From the NCBI RefSeq assembly GCF_010686705.1, contig NZ_JAAGWY010000002.1:830001-894000 (forward strand): DNA of 64,000 nucleotides. Reading direction: 5' to 3'. The first letter of the stretch is position 1. Each line of letters starts with the position of its first letter. Below the pieces are notes generated by a model that worked only from the letters and a program-made list of their open reading frames with translations, was not told where the DNA came from and did not search any database. Source of the DNA: Leifsonia tongyongensis (GTDB lineage Bacteria; Actinomycetota; Actinomycetes; Actinomycetales; Microbacteriaceae). Shown piece after piece: positions 26,570 through 35,506 of this stretch. Made by a program: the position numbers and the translations under genes.

Positions 26570-27790
26570 ATGGTCGACTCACTGAACGCGCTCATGATCG
26601 TGCCGCTTCTGGCAGCTGCGGCCCCGCTCCTGGCGAACCTGATCGGTCGCGTCGCGAAGATCCCCCTCGTGGTGTTCGAGATCGTGCTGGGGCTCATCGT
26701 CGGGCCGAGCGTTCTCGGCTGGGTGCCGCACAGTCAGTTCGTGGATGCACTGGCCAATTTCGGCCTCGCATTCCTCTTCTTCATGGCCGGAAACGAGATC
26801 GACTTCTCTGCGATCAAAGGCCGCCCGTTGAGCCGCGCAGGACTCGGCTGGCTCATCTCCCTCGCCGCTGGCGTCCTCATCGGCATCCTGTTCGCACCGA
26901 CGATCGCGGCCGGCGTCTTCGTCGGTGTGGCCCTGTGTTCGACCGCGCTCGGCACGCTCATGCCGGTACTGCGCGACGCGGGCGAACTGTCGACACCGTT
27001 CGGCCGGGCCGTGACAGCCGTCGGAGCGGCCGGTGAATTCGGCCCGCTCATCGCCATCTCGCTCTTCCTGAGCGGTCGGCGGCCCGGTGTCGCCACACTC
27101 GTGCTGGTCGGGTTCGCCGTGGTCGCTGCGCTGGCGATCTTCCTGGCGTCGCGAGGTACGCACGCGACGTTCCACCGGCTCGTCACGGCGACGCTCCACA
27201 CGAGCGGCCAGTTCGCCGTACGTTTCGTCGTCCTGGTGATCGCGGCTCTCGTCGGGCTCAGCATCGCACTCGGACTCGACATGCTGCTGGGCGCCTTCAC
27301 TGCGGGCGTGATCTGCAGGATCCTCCTGCGGGGGGCTAATGAAGCGGATGCGAAACTCGTCGAAAGCAAGCTCGAAGCGGTCGCGTTCGGCTTCTTCGTA
27401 CCGATCTTCTTCATCAACACCGGGATCACGTTCAACCTGACATCGCTCATCACCGACCCGCGGGCGCTCCTGCTGCTGCCGATCTTCCTCGTGCTGTTCC
27501 TGATCGTGCGGGGAATCCCCGGCACCCTCGCTCTGCCCGTCGGATCGACCTGGGCGGACCGCCGCGCCATGGTCCTGTTCAGTGCGACAGCGCTCCCGAT
27601 CATCGTCGCGGTCACGAACATCGGGCTCAAGGAGCACGATCTCACGGCGGGGACGGCCACCGCGCTGGTGGGAGCCGGGATGCTCTCGGTACTGCTGTTC
27701 CCGCTCCTCGCGCTCGGCCAGCGCCGGCGGTCGGCCGATGGAGGGATCCGCCCACCCGACTCCGACATCCACATCCCGACCGAAGGCTGA
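26570..27790 (+). CDS. Cation:proton antiporter (Kef/CPA2-like)
   Basis: A 406-residue membrane protein with 12-13 hydrophobic helices. The conserved first helices read [17 protein letters not shown] and [15 protein letters not shown], characteristic of the CPA2/Kef family, and no TrkA-N regulatory domain follows, so it is a stand-alone Na+/H+ or K+/H+ exchanger. TAGCAT seven bases upstream supports a leaderless start. Ion specificity is not deducible. Confidence 0.9.
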   Translation: MVDSLNALMIVPLLAAAAPLLANLIGRVAKIPLVVFEIVLGLIVGPSVLGWVPHSQFVDALANFGLAFLFFMAGNEIDFSAIKGRPLSRAGLGWLISLAAGVLIGILFAPTIAAGVFVGVALCSTALGTLMPVLRDAGELSTPFGRAVTAVGAAGEFGPLIAISLFLSGRRPGVATLVLVGFAVVAALAIFLASRGTHATFHRLVTATLHTSGQFAVRFVVLVIAALVGLSIALGLDMLLGAFTAGVICRILLRGANEADAKLVESKLEAVAFGFFVPIFFINTGITFNLTSLITDPRALLLLPIFLVLFLIVRGIPGTLALPVGSTWADRRAMVLFSATALPIIVAVTNIGLKEHDLTAGTATALVGAGMLSVLLFPLLALGQRRRSADGGIRPPDSDIHIPTEG

Positions 27791-27818
27791 GCCGCAGGCG
27801 CGAGTTGCGGGCTGAGCG

Positions 27819-28673
27819 TTACGGAGTCCGCGTCAGCGTTCGTCCGAGGATCGCAGCGGTCAGCGCATCCACCGGTTCACGCGCAGCCAGCGGATTCGAC
27901 AACAGGGTGAAGTCGACCTGCCCCAGCTCGGGCAGGCCGAAACGGTTGGTCACCTTGACGAGATCAGAAGGGATGAGCGTCTGCGGGAAGACGGCCACGC
28001 CGATGCCGGCGCGGACCGCCGCCAGAACACCGTTGACCTCGCGCGTATTGCAGGTGATCCGCCAGGTGCGACCGGCCGCCTCGAGCGCATCGATCGCGAT
28101 CTGCCGGCTGATGCTCGGCCCTTGGTAGGCGATCAGGGGAAGCGGCTGCTCCGGGTCGATCAGGGTCTTCTCCTGGCCGACCCAGACCAGCGCATCCGTC
28201 GCGACGACCGTGCCCTCAGTCGTGCCCGGGTTCTGCTTGATGAAGATGAGGTCGAGGTGCCCCGACTTCAGCTTGCGGTGCAGCGGCCCGCTCTGGTCGA
28301 CCGTCAACTCGAGGTTGATCTGCGGATGCTGCTGGCGGAAATGCCTCAGGATGCGCGGCAGCTGCGTGATCGCGAGATCGTCGGCCGCCCCGAAGCGGAG
28401 GCGCCCGCGCATCGCCGACCCACTGAAATAGCTGGTGGCTTCGGCGTGGGCGGCGAGGATCGTTCGTGCGAAACCGGCCATCGCGTCGCCGTTGTCGGTG
28501 AGGCGCACTTCGCGGGTGTCGCGGGCGACGAGCTGGCGTTTTGCCGCCTGCTCGAGCCGGCGTACCTGCTGGCTCACCGTGGGCTGGCTGATGCCGAGGC
28601 GAGCGGCCGCCCGGGTGAAACTGCGTGTCTCGGCGACGGCGAGGAAGGTCTGCAGGAGGACGGGGTCGAACAT
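27819..28673 (-). CDS. LysR-family transcriptional regulator
   Basis: A 284-residue regulator with an N-terminal winged helix-turn-helix (TFLAVAETRSFTRAAARL ... SQPTVSQQVRRLEQ) and a C-terminal periplasmic-binding-like effector domain. It is divergent from an MFS exporter, the classic arrangement in which the regulator controls the neighbour. The start is uncertain: in-frame alternatives lie 12 and 24 bases upstream. I used the ATG that gives the usual N-terminus just before the HTH. Confidence 0.9.
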   Translation of the reverse strand: MFDPVLLQTFLAVAETRSFTRAAARLGISQPTVSQQVRRLEQAAKRQLVARDTREVRLTDNGDAMAGFARTILAAHAEATSYFSGSAMRGRLRFGAADDLAITQLPRILRHFRQQHPQINLELTVDQSGPLHRKLKSGHLDLIFIKQNPGTTEGTVVATDALVWVGQEKTLIDPEQPLPLIAYQGPSISRQIAIDALEAAGRTWRITCNTREVNGVLAAVRAGIGVAVFPQTLIPSDLVKVTNRFGLPELGQVDFTLLSNPLAAREPVDALTAAILGRTLTRTP

Positions 28674-28810
28674 GGGCGCATCCATTCGATAATCCAATGG
28701 GAGTTATAGGTTCAATTTAGCCTTGGAATGGGCGGCCGGGGCGTAGCGTCGAAGAGTCTCCGCGACAACCATACGAAACCGCATCCGACACTCAACTCGC
28801 AGGAACGCCC

Positions 28811-30157
28811 GTGACTCCCCCGCACACCACAGCAGCGCCGCCCACCGGACCCATGCCCATCCTGAGCGAGCGCCCGCCGTGGCGGGAGACGCTCGTCTCA
28901 CTCCGGGTGCCGAACTACCGCAAGTTCGCGGCGTCCAACCTCGTCGCCAACACGGCTGTGTGGATGCAGCGGATCGCGATGGACTGGCTCGTCCTCCAGC
29001 TTTCGGGCAGTGTGGCCGCCGTCGGCGTCACCGTCGCCATGCAGTTCACGCCGATGCTCGTGCTGGGACTCTGGGGCGGCGTCATCGCCGACCGCTACCC
29101 GAAGCAGCGCCTGCTCATTCTCAGCCAGTCGTCCGCCGCGGTGCTGGCGGCCATCCTCGCAACGCTCACCCTGACCGGCTCGATCCAGGTCTGGCACGTC
29201 TACGTGATCTCGTTCGCACTCGGGCTCGTGACCGTCATCGACAATCCGGCCCGGCAGGTGTTCGTCAACGAACTCGTCGGTCCGCACTACCTGCGCAACG
29301 CGATCAGCCTCAACTCGTCGATCTTCCAGCTGGGCGGCCTGATTGGGCCGGCGGTCGGCGGCATCCTGATCACCGCGGTCGGTGCGGGATGGTCGTTCGC
29401 GATCAACGCCGTGGCGTGCCTCACCGTCGTCGCGGCGCTGTTCTCCCTGAACACGTCGCAACTCCACGCGAGCCCGGCAGCGCCACGCGGCAAGGGGCAG
29501 CTCGCCGAGGGCATGCGCTACGTGCGCAGCAAGCCGGTCATCTTCTGGACCGTGATCATGGTCGCGGTGCTCGCCGTCTTCGCGTTCAACATGCCCGTGT
29601 TCCTCGCCGCCTACGCCAACAACGTCTTCGATGTGGGCGCCAAAGGCTACGGATTCTTCAACGCCCTCGTCGCGGCCGGCGCGCTGACCGGTGCGATCGC
29701 CTCCACACGGCGCACGAGCATCCGGCTGTCGATGGTGGTCGGGACGGCGGTTCTGCTCGGTGTCGTGCAGGCGATCGCGGGCCTCGCACCGAACGAGATC
29801 GCATTCTCCGTGATGCTCGTCGGCATCGGGGTCGCGAACCTCCTGTTCATCACCGGAGCGAACTCGCTCGTCCAGATGTCGTCGAACGTGCAGATCCGCG
29901 GCCGGGTCATCTCGCTGTACATCCTCGTGCTGCTCGGTGGCCAGGCGATCGGCGGACCGCTGATGGGCTGGGTCGTCGAACAGTTCGGGCCGCACACCGC
30001 GATGCTGATCTCGGGTCTCGTGCCCGCTCTCGCGGCGGTGGTGATCGCATCCCTGATCGCCCGTCGCGCGCACCTGCGCCTGCGGTTCAGCCTCCGCGGT
30101 GTCCGACCGCAGGTCACGATCGTCACCCGCGCCGGCAAGAGCGTCGAGCAACTCTGA
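28811..30157 (+). CDS. MFS transporter, EntS-like exporter
   Basis: A 448-residue major-facilitator protein with 12 predicted helices. The first helix region MQRIAMDWLVLQLSG and the loop GGVIADRYPKQRLL carry the MFS signature between helices 2 and 3. Similarity is to the enterobactin-exporter type (EntS) of the MFS_3 group, common as drug or siderophore exporters in actinobacteria. GTG start with AGGAA seven bases upstream. The LysR gene faces it across 137 bases. Confidence 0.9.
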   Translation: MTPPHTTAAPPTGPMPILSERPPWRETLVSLRVPNYRKFAASNLVANTAVWMQRIAMDWLVLQLSGSVAAVGVTVAMQFTPMLVLGLWGGVIADRYPKQRLLILSQSSAAVLAAILATLTLTGSIQVWHVYVISFALGLVTVIDNPARQVFVNELVGPHYLRNAISLNSSIFQLGGLIGPAVGGILITAVGAGWSFAINAVACLTVVAALFSLNTSQLHASPAAPRGKGQLAEGMRYVRSKPVIFWTVIMVAVLAVFAFNMPVFLAAYANNVFDVGAKGYGFFNALVAAGALTGAIASTRRTSIRLSMVVGTAVLLGVVQAIAGLAPNEIAFSVMLVGIGVANLLFITGANSLVQMSSNVQIRGRVISLYILVLLGGQAIGGPLMGWVVEQFGPHTAMLISGLVPALAAVVIASLIARRAHLRLRFSLRGVRPQVTIVTRAGKSVEQL

Positions 30158-30190
30158 CACTGCCCACGCGAGTGCGCGCACAATGGAGGC

Positions 30191-30562
30191 ATGGCGAAGG
30201 CGTCATCTCCGATACCGGCCGAGATCCTCGAACAGTACGAACGGCTGGTCGCCACGATCCCGGGGGTGCCGCGCAAGGGCGCGACCGTGCCGTACACGTC
30301 GGTCAACGGCAATATGTTCAGCTACCTGAGCAAGGAGGGCGTTCTCGCGCTGCGGCTTCCGTCCGCGGCGCGCGAGGAGTTCCTGGCGAAATACGAGACG
30401 TCGCTCACGAGCGCGTACGGCGTGGTGCAGAAGGAGTACGCGGATGTTCCGCCGTGGCTCCTCGCCGACACGGAGCAGCTCACGCCGTGGTTCGAAGCGA
30501 GCTACACCTACGTGAGCGGCCTCAAGCCGAAGCCCACGACGCGTAAGAAGGCTGGCGGTTAG
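30191..30562 (+). CDS. TfoX/YjbR-like small protein
   Basis: A 123-residue soluble protein. The pattern IPGVPRKGATVPYTS.NGNMFSYL and RLPSAAREEFLAKY resembles the TfoX N-terminal/YjbR (MmcQ) fold, and it ends in a Lys/Arg-rich tail KPKPTTRKK. Function in actinobacteria is unknown; competence regulation in Haemophilus should not be carried over. CACAAT and GGAGG both lie upstream of ATG. Confidence 0.7.
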   Translation: MAKASSPIPAEILEQYERLVATIPGVPRKGATVPYTSVNGNMFSYLSKEGVLALRLPSAAREEFLAKYETSLTSAYGVVQKEYADVPPWLLADTEQLTPWFEASYTYVSGLKPKPTTRKKAGG

Positions 30563-30581
30563 GGATCGGGCATCCGGTCAT

Positions 30582-30646
30582 GCGATTGGTTGCCAAGAAA
30601 TCGCGAACAAAGCGCCCGCGAAGCGGATTATGTGGCAACCAATCGC
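30582..30646. repeat. Intergenic 14-bp inverted repeat element
   Basis: Perfect 14-bp arms GCGATTGGTTGCCA and TGGCAACCAATCGC separated by 37 bases that contain CGCGAACAAAGCGCCCGCGAAGCGG. It lies between the small TfoX-like gene and tRNA-Arg and is unusually AT-rich in its interior. Its arms resemble those of the element at 55241-55295 (a TTGGYTGCCA/GTCGCCAAC core). Confidence 0.8.
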
Positions 30647-30656
30647 GAGGAAGACG

Positions 30657-30729
30657 TGCCCCCGGCAGGAATCGAACCTGCGACCAAGAGATTAGAAGGC
30701 TCCTGCTCTATCCGCTGAGCTACGGGGGC
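30657..30729 (-). tRNA. tRNA-Arg (anticodon TCT)
   Basis: Seventy-three bases on the minus strand, with acceptor pairs GCCCCCG/CGGGGGC, D arm GCTC...GAGC, a CTTCTAA anticodon loop (TCT), and a GGTTCGATTCC T-loop arm. The 3' CCA is not encoded. One base pair of the anticodon stem is imperfect. A TATCGT sequence about 21 bases upstream could be the -10 box. Confidence 0.95.
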
Positions 30730-30758
30730 GCACAACCGCCTCAACGATACCGGATCGG

Positions 30759-31019
30759 TCAGATCGCCTTCGCAGCCGCCACCAGCACCTGCGCCAGCGT
30801 CGGCACTCCCTCGGCACGGAAGACCTCGACCCCGTCGGCGTCGCTCACGATCACGGTGGGGGTGAACCGGATGCCCTCGGCCTCCGCCGCGTCGATGTTG
30901 CGTGCGACGTCCAGCTCGGTGACGCGCGCATCCGGAACCAGACGTTCCGCCTCGGCGAGCACCGCTCTCGTCTGCATGCACGGCTCGCAGAAGGCGGATG
31001 TGTAGAGCCTGAGTTCCAT
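30759..31019 (-). CDS. Thioredoxin-like small redox protein
   Basis: An 86-residue thioredoxin/glutaredoxin-fold protein with the active site FCEPC (residues 10-14) after a first strand MELRLYTSAF and a cis-Pro in FTPTVIV. It should exchange disulfides in the cytoplasm. RBS GGGAGGG seven bases before the ATG. No redox partner is near. Confidence 0.88.
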   Translation of the reverse strand: MELRLYTSAFCEPCMQTRAVLAEAERLVPDARVTELDVARNIDAAEAEGIRFTPTVIVSDADGVEVFRAEGVPTLAQVLVAAAKAI

Positions 31020-31159
31020 CGAATCCCTCCCGGCATGTGACGCGCAGGCAAACCGACGGTGTCGCGCTTTCCACGTTCAGTGTACGGCGGACGAACAACG
31101 GGAGACGACTGCACGGTGAGCGACGTTCGCGCCCCTGCGCGCGCCCGTGCGGAATGAGA

Positions 31160-31978
31160 ATGTGTTCCGTGAGCGGCTCCACGTGGACCAGGTACGTCGC
31201 CCTGGGTGATTCGATCACCGAGGGCTTCTGCGATCCTGCGCCGGCGAAGACGGGCCCCGCACCCGGAGTCGAATGGCTCGGATGGGCCGACCGCCTCGCC
31301 GTCATCCTGGACGGCCATGCCCGGCTGGGCCGCACGTCGTTCGAGTTCGCCAACCTCGCCGTGCGGGGGCGGCGGATCGCGCATGTCGTCGACGACCAGA
31401 TCCCGCGAGCGATCGGACTCCACGCCGACCTCGTCTCGGTGATGATCGGCGGCAACGATCTGATGAGCCCGAAGGCGGATCCGGATGCGCTCGCCACCCG
31501 GCTCGAGACGGGCATCCGCCGCCTGCGCTCGACAGGCGCGAACGTGCTGCTCGCGAACTGTTTCGATCCGCAGTTCGCATTCTTCCTGAAGCCGTTCCGG
31601 GGACGTGCGGCAGTGTTCAACGCGGACATCTGGAGCATCGCACGCGCGAACGGGGCGACCGTGCTCGACGTGTGGGGCATCCGCGAGTTCCAGCAGACGT
31701 CGATGTGGGCCGCCGACCGCGTGCACCTGAGCACGCTGGGGCACCGGCTGCTCGCTGCCCGCGCCGCCCACGTCCTGGGCATCCCCTACGCCGAGATCGC
31801 TGCACGCACGGTCACCGCAGCGGATGCGCAGACCACGCCGCCGGTCACCCTTCCGTTGCGCACCTGGTTGCGCTTGTACGCCATCCCGTGGGCCGGCAGG
31901 CGGCTGAGAGGTGTCTCCGCCGGCGACGGGCTGAGCCCCAAGCTGCCTGTCCCCAGCCGCGTCGGAGCCCCACAGTAG
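31160..31978 (+). CDS. SGNH/GDSL hydrolase
   Basis: A 272-residue SGNH-fold hydrolase. Block I is ALGDSITEGF (nucleophile Ser), block III is GGNDLM, and block V holds Asp and His in DRVHLSTLGH. No signal peptide, so probably cytosolic esterase/lipase or acyl transfer. An ATG at 31160 and a GTG at 31169 are both plausible starts; the first residues are variable. The stop TAG doubles as part of the -10 box of the next gene. Confidence 0.88.
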   Translation: MCSVSGSTWTRYVALGDSITEGFCDPAPAKTGPAPGVEWLGWADRLAVILDGHARLGRTSFEFANLAVRGRRIAHVVDDQIPRAIGLHADLVSVMIGGNDLMSPKADPDALATRLETGIRRLRSTGANVLLANCFDPQFAFFLKPFRGRAAVFNADIWSIARANGATVLDVWGIREFQQTSMWAADRVHLSTLGHRLLAARAAHVLGIPYAEIAARTVTAADAQTTPPVTLPLRTWLRLYAIPWAGRRLRGVSAGDGLSPKLPVPSRVGAPQ

Positions 31979-31981
31979 ACT
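31976..31981 (+). promoter_or_regulatory. -10 box of leaderless orn promoter, overlapping stop codon
   Basis: TAGACT, whose TAG is the stop codon of the SGNH gene, is followed by six bases (TTCGGC) and the orn ATG. No ribosome-binding site lies between. Confidence 0.6.
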
Positions 31982-31987
31982 TTCGGC

Positions 31988-32608
31988 ATGCCTACTTCCT
32001 CGGATCGACTGGTCTGGATCGACTGCGAAATGACCGGGCTCGACCTCGAGGTCGACGAGCTGGTCGAGATCGCGGTGGTCATCACCGACTTCGACCTGAA
32101 CGTGCTCGATCCCGGGCTCAACATCGTGATCAAGCCGGATGCGTCGGCCCTGGCGAACATGAGCGAGTTCGTCCGCGAGATGCACACGACCTCGGGGCTG
32201 ATCGAGGAGATCCCGAACGGCGTGAGTCTCGCCGAAGCCGAGTACGAGGTCCTCGAGTACGTGCTGAAGTTCGCGCCGGGCGCCCGCACCGCACCGCTCG
32301 CCGGCAACACGATCGGCACCGACCGGTCGTTCATCGCCAAGTTCATGCCCCGGCTCGACAACCACCTGCATTACCGCAACGTCGACGTGTCGTCGATCAA
32401 AGAACTGGCGCGACGCTGGTTCCCGCGGGTGTACTTCAACGCACCGGCGAAGAACGGAGGCCACCGCGCGCTCGCCGACATTCTGGAGTCGATCCGCGAG
32501 CTCGACTACTACCGTTCAGCCGCTTTCGTGGGCGAGCCCGGACCCACCACCGACGAGACGCAGGCGGTCGCCGCGAGCGTAGTGGAAAAATGGGCGCCGC
32601 GGATGTAA
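31988..32608 (+). CDS. orn: Oligoribonuclease
   Basis: A 206-residue DEDD exonuclease that degrades oligoribonucleotides of two to five nucleotides and pGpG, the end step of RNA turnover. The conserved motif [10 protein letters not shown] (Asp12, Glu14) begins the active site, with [13 protein letters not shown] and a C-terminal [14 protein letters not shown] containing the last Asp. Length is typical. It is followed by tRNA-His. Confidence 0.97.
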   Translation: MPTSSDRLVWIDCEMTGLDLEVDELVEIAVVITDFDLNVLDPGLNIVIKPDASALANMSEFVREMHTTSGLIEEIPNGVSLAEAEYEVLEYVLKFAPGARTAPLAGNTIGTDRSFIAKFMPRLDNHLHYRNVDVSSIKELARRWFPRVYFNAPAKNGGHRALADILESIRELDYYRSAAFVGEPGPTTDETQAVAASVVEKWAPRM

Positions 32609-32614
32609 TAGAAT
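32609..32614 (+). promoter_or_regulatory. Possible -10 box for tRNA-His
   Basis: TAGAAT lies about 46 bases before the tRNA and overlaps the orn stop. No convincing -35 element is seen, so this is a weak call. Confidence 0.3.
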
Positions 32615-32659
32615 CTCCTAGTTGCCTCGCTCGACACAGCAGTGCCGGGCAGGTCGCAT

Positions 32660-32736
32660 GGTGGGTATAGCTCAGCTGGTAGAGCGCCTGGTTGTGGTCC
32701 AGGAGGTCGCGGGTTCAAGCCCCGTTACTCACCCCA
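32660..32736 (+). tRNA. tRNA-His (anticodon GTG)
   Basis: Anticodon loop TTGTGGT (GTG), acceptor GTGGGTA paired with TACTCAC, discriminator C73 and the tRNA-His-specific extra G-1 at 32660. CCA is encoded here, unlike the tRNA-Arg gene. T-arm GGTTCAAGCC is standard. Confidence 0.96.
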
Positions 32737-32774
32737 ATTGATTGCGCAAGTCACGAAGTGGACTGCATCGCTCG

Positions 32775-33296
32775 CTACCAGCCCACAGCTGTTCGAATTG
32801 CGGCGGCAACTTCGGCTGGACTGTCGCCAGTCGTGTCGAAGACATCGTCATCGCAGCCCGCGCTCTCGAGGATGCGCGCCAATTGGCCCGCGCGGTTCAG
32901 GTTCCACCCGAGGGCTTCCGCGTCCGCTGCATGGCGTGCCAGAAGCCGTGCCACCAGGATGTCGGGATCAGCGACAAGACGCGCGACGAACATCCGCTCG
33001 CTGTGCAGGGCCGCCCGATATCTCGGGAGTTCCGAACGCTGCTCCACCACACCCGCGAGAATAATCCGCTCAGCGCCGACGTCACGATAGTTGGCGACAA
33101 TGGCAGCGAGATTCCGGAGCTCCAGTTCATGGTTGAACGGATCGTCCACGGGTGCCGGCCAGGATCGCCGAATGTCGTCCAGGTCGACGATCGCGTTGTG
33201 AACTCCGCTCAGGCTGACCTGCTTGCTCACCATGTCCGCCGTTGTGGACTTGCCCGCACCGACTGTTCCGTTGAGAAAGAGGCAATCGAAGATCAT
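32775..33296 (-). CDS. P-loop kinase/AAA-type ATPase, unknown substrate
   Basis: A 173-residue protein of the adenylate-kinase-like or Zeta-toxin-like P-loop group. Walker A is NGTVGAGKSTT at about residues 8-18; an acidic metal-binding segment IVDLDDIRR follows, and a lid-like Arg-rich region is VARLLARHAADAEAL. It is just downstream of tRNA-His on the opposite strand. The start is chosen from the usual N-terminus before the P-loop; an upstream GTG is possible. No antitoxin partner is visible, so a toxin role is not supported. Confidence 0.7.
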   Translation of the reverse strand: MIFDCLFLNGTVGAGKSTTADMVSKQVSLSGVHNAIVDLDDIRRSWPAPVDDPFNHELELRNLAAIVANYRDVGAERIILAGVVEQRSELPRYRAALHSERMFVARLVADPDILVARLLARHAADAEALGWNLNRAGQLARILESAGCDDDVFDTTGDSPAEVAAAIRTAVGW

Positions 33297-33365
33297 GGCG
33301 TGGCCAGCGTATCCCGATGTCCATTCGTTCACCGGTATCCGCGCGGAGCGCGCTACTCTCTAGCA

Positions 33366-35243
33366 GTGTCCAGCCACCGCGTCCGCTCGTCCGTCGCTGT
33401 CCTCGCGGCCGCCGGTCTTCTGCTCGGGCTCGTGGGAGCTGTCGCGGCAGCCGGGACATCCGCATCCGCGGCATCGGCCACCGCCGCGGAAGCACCCGCC
33501 TCAGTGCGCGCAGACACCTCCGATTTCACGTTCGACTCGTTCACCGCCGACTACACGCTCACCCGCAGCGCGGACAAGGTCTCGCATCTTCGTACGGTCG
33601 AGACGCTCGTGGCCGAGTTCCCGCAATCCGACCAGAACCACGGCATCGTGCGTGCCATCCCGCTGACCTACCAGAACGTCGATCTGAAACTCTCTGTCGT
33701 GTCGGTAATGGATGCGATGGGCGCCAGCATCCCGTTCGAGCGCTCCGACCAGGACGGCTTCGCCCAGCTGCGGATCGGCTCTGCCGAGACGTTCGTGCAT
33801 GGCAAGCAGACCTACATCATCACCTACACGCAGCAGAACGTCGTGCGGTATTTCGCTGACACTCGTGCCGACGAGTTCTACTGGGACGTCAACGGAACCG
33901 GCTGGGCCCAGCCGTTCGGTGTCGTGACGGCCCGACTCCACCTCGACAGCACTCTCACCACAGCGCTCAGCGGAGACCAGGCGTGTTACGTCGGCGATCT
34001 GGGAAGCGCCGACCGCTGCACGATCACTTCGACCCCGACCGCCGGTGGGACAGTGATCACCGCCACCCACTCGAACCTGGGACCCGGGCAGAACGTCACC
34101 ATCGCCGTCGGCTTCAAGCCCCGAACCTTCGCCACCCCACCGGACCCGCGGCAATCCTTCCCGGCCGCCGTCCTCCCGTGGATCCTGCTCGGCCTCGCCG
34201 TCGCGATCCTCGCAGCGGTCGTCGTCGCCCGGCTGTACGTGTGGCGCACGCCGAAGGGGCGCGGCATCATCATCCCGCAGTACGCTCCCCCGCCCGGGAT
34301 GTTCCCGGCGCTGGCGGCGCAGTTCCTGAATCGCGGCGACCGAGCCGTCCCTGCGCAGCTCATCGGATTCGCCGTCGACAAGGTCGCGGCCCTCATCGAC
34401 CACTCCAGCGCATCCGTCGACCAGCTGTTCGGGTTGCGGCTGCTGGCGCCCTCAGCGAGCGTGGCCGACCCGGATGAGCGCGCCATCCTGAACCGCATCT
34501 TCGTCACCGACGAACCGGGGACCGAAGTGCTGCTCGACCCGAGCGATCATGCGCTCGGCGACCGGATGGCGAGCCTCGACTCCGAGCTGGCACGCGTCGT
34601 CGATGCGCGCGGCCTTCGCGGTCGGGCGAAGAGCGCGCTTCCGCGCATCCTCGCGTCGGGCATCGTGGTCGTCGTCGTCGCCTGGCTTCTTCTCATCTGG
34701 TGGGCGACCACCCAGAATGCCACCACCGACGTCATCTCGTTCGGGTTCTGGGCGGTCATCGTGATAGCCGTGCTGGTCTTCCTGCTCGCGCGCGTGCCCG
34801 ACCTGATGACCGCGAAAGGCGTCGAGGTGCGGGATCACCTGCTCGGCCTCCGTGACTACCTCACCCTCGCCGAGGCGGAGCGTTTCCGCGTGCTGCAGAG
34901 CCCCCAGGGTGCAGACCGGGTGGACGTGACGGACGGCTCGGCGATCGTGAAACTCAACGAGAAGCTCTTGCCCTACGCGATCGTCTGGGGTGTGGAGAAG
35001 GAGTGGATGCGCGAACTCTCGCACTCCTATGAGGCGACCAACACGCAACCCGAGTGGACGGCGGGCACGATGAACGCCTCCCTTCTTCCGCTCCAGATCG
35101 CCGCGTTCAGCTCGCTGTACGAAGGCTCGCCGTTCGCTGTCACCCCGCCGCCCTCGTCCGGCACCGGCAGCAGCTGGGGCGGTTCCAGCGGGGGCGGGTA
35201 CTCCGGCGGCGGGGGCGGGGGCGGTGGAGGTGGTGGCTGGTGA
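33366..35243 (+). CDS. DUF2207 membrane protein with Gly-rich C-terminus
   Basis: A 625-residue protein. A signal peptide (about 1-35) leads to an extracellular beta-rich DUF2207 domain, then a membrane helix near residue 270, a cytoplasmic helical domain, a pair of membrane helices near 430-480, a further cytoplasmic part and a flexible tail in which the last 25 residues are nearly all Gly, Ser, Tyr and Trp. This is the architecture of YciQ-like predicted membrane proteins. GTG with TACTCT six bases before gives a leaderless start. Function unknown. Confidence 0.88.
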   Translation: MSSHRVRSSVAVLAAAGLLLGLVGAVAAAGTSASAASATAAEAPASVRADTSDFTFDSFTADYTLTRSADKVSHLRTVETLVAEFPQSDQNHGIVRAIPLTYQNVDLKLSVVSVMDAMGASIPFERSDQDGFAQLRIGSAETFVHGKQTYIITYTQQNVVRYFADTRADEFYWDVNGTGWAQPFGVVTARLHLDSTLTTALSGDQACYVGDLGSADRCTITSTPTAGGTVITATHSNLGPGQNVTIAVGFKPRTFATPPDPRQSFPAAVLPWILLGLAVAILAAVVVARLYVWRTPKGRGIIIPQYAPPPGMFPALAAQFLNRGDRAVPAQLIGFAVDKVAALIDHSSASVDQLFGLRLLAPSASVADPDERAILNRIFVTDEPGTEVLLDPSDHALGDRMASLDSELARVVDARGLRGRAKSALPRILASGIVVVVVAWLLLIWWATTQNATTDVISFGFWAVIVIAVLVFLLARVPDLMTAKGVEVRDHLLGLRDYLTLAEAERFRVLQSPQGADRVDVTDGSAIVKLNEKLLPYAIVWGVEKEWMRELSHSYEATNTQPEWTAGTMNASLLPLQIAAFSSLYEGSPFAVTPPPSSGTGSSWGGSSGGGYSGGGGGGGGGGGW

Positions 35244-35299
35244 CAGCGGCTGATCGACAGGGCATCCCGTTCCGGTGCGGAGCGGAGTACGGTTCAGCT

Positions 35300-35476
35300 A
35301 TGGAAGTGACGATCGCACAACTGGAAGGCGGACCGTTCGACGGGCGCACCTGGGATGTCACGGAATTCGTGCTCCAGGCGGAGCTCACCGACGAGAACGG
35401 GCGAACCGCGACCTACCTGGAGACGGCGAGGCGAACGGCGACCGGTCTGGTGATCTGGACCGTCGACGTCGACTGA
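35300..35476 (+). CDS. Small leaderless protein, unknown
   Basis: A 58-residue acidic protein beginning MEVTIAQLEGGPFDGRTW. TACGGT lies six bases before ATG, so leaderless transcription supports it. A related 'GP[FL]-G' opening occurs in the 86-residue protein at 49905-50165. No known domain and no partner gene. Confidence 0.65.
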   Translation: MEVTIAQLEGGPFDGRTWDVTEFVLQAELTDENGRTATYLETARRTATGLVIWTVDVD

Positions 35477-35506
35477 CGGCTAGCGTAGCGTCGCCGAGAC
35501 GGCGGC

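Noticed and set aside
32660-33296. Integration site at tRNA-His with a mobile element
   Set aside because: Only one unrelated P-loop gene follows; no integrase and no repeated tRNA 3' end.
32775-33296. Zeta-like toxin of a toxin-antitoxin pair
   Set aside because: No antitoxin gene is adjacent and the catalytic pattern is too general.
35164-35243. Gly-codon-rich repeats at the end of the DUF2207 gene as a mobile or regulatory repeat
   Set aside because: They are the coding sequence of the usual Gly-rich tail of this family.
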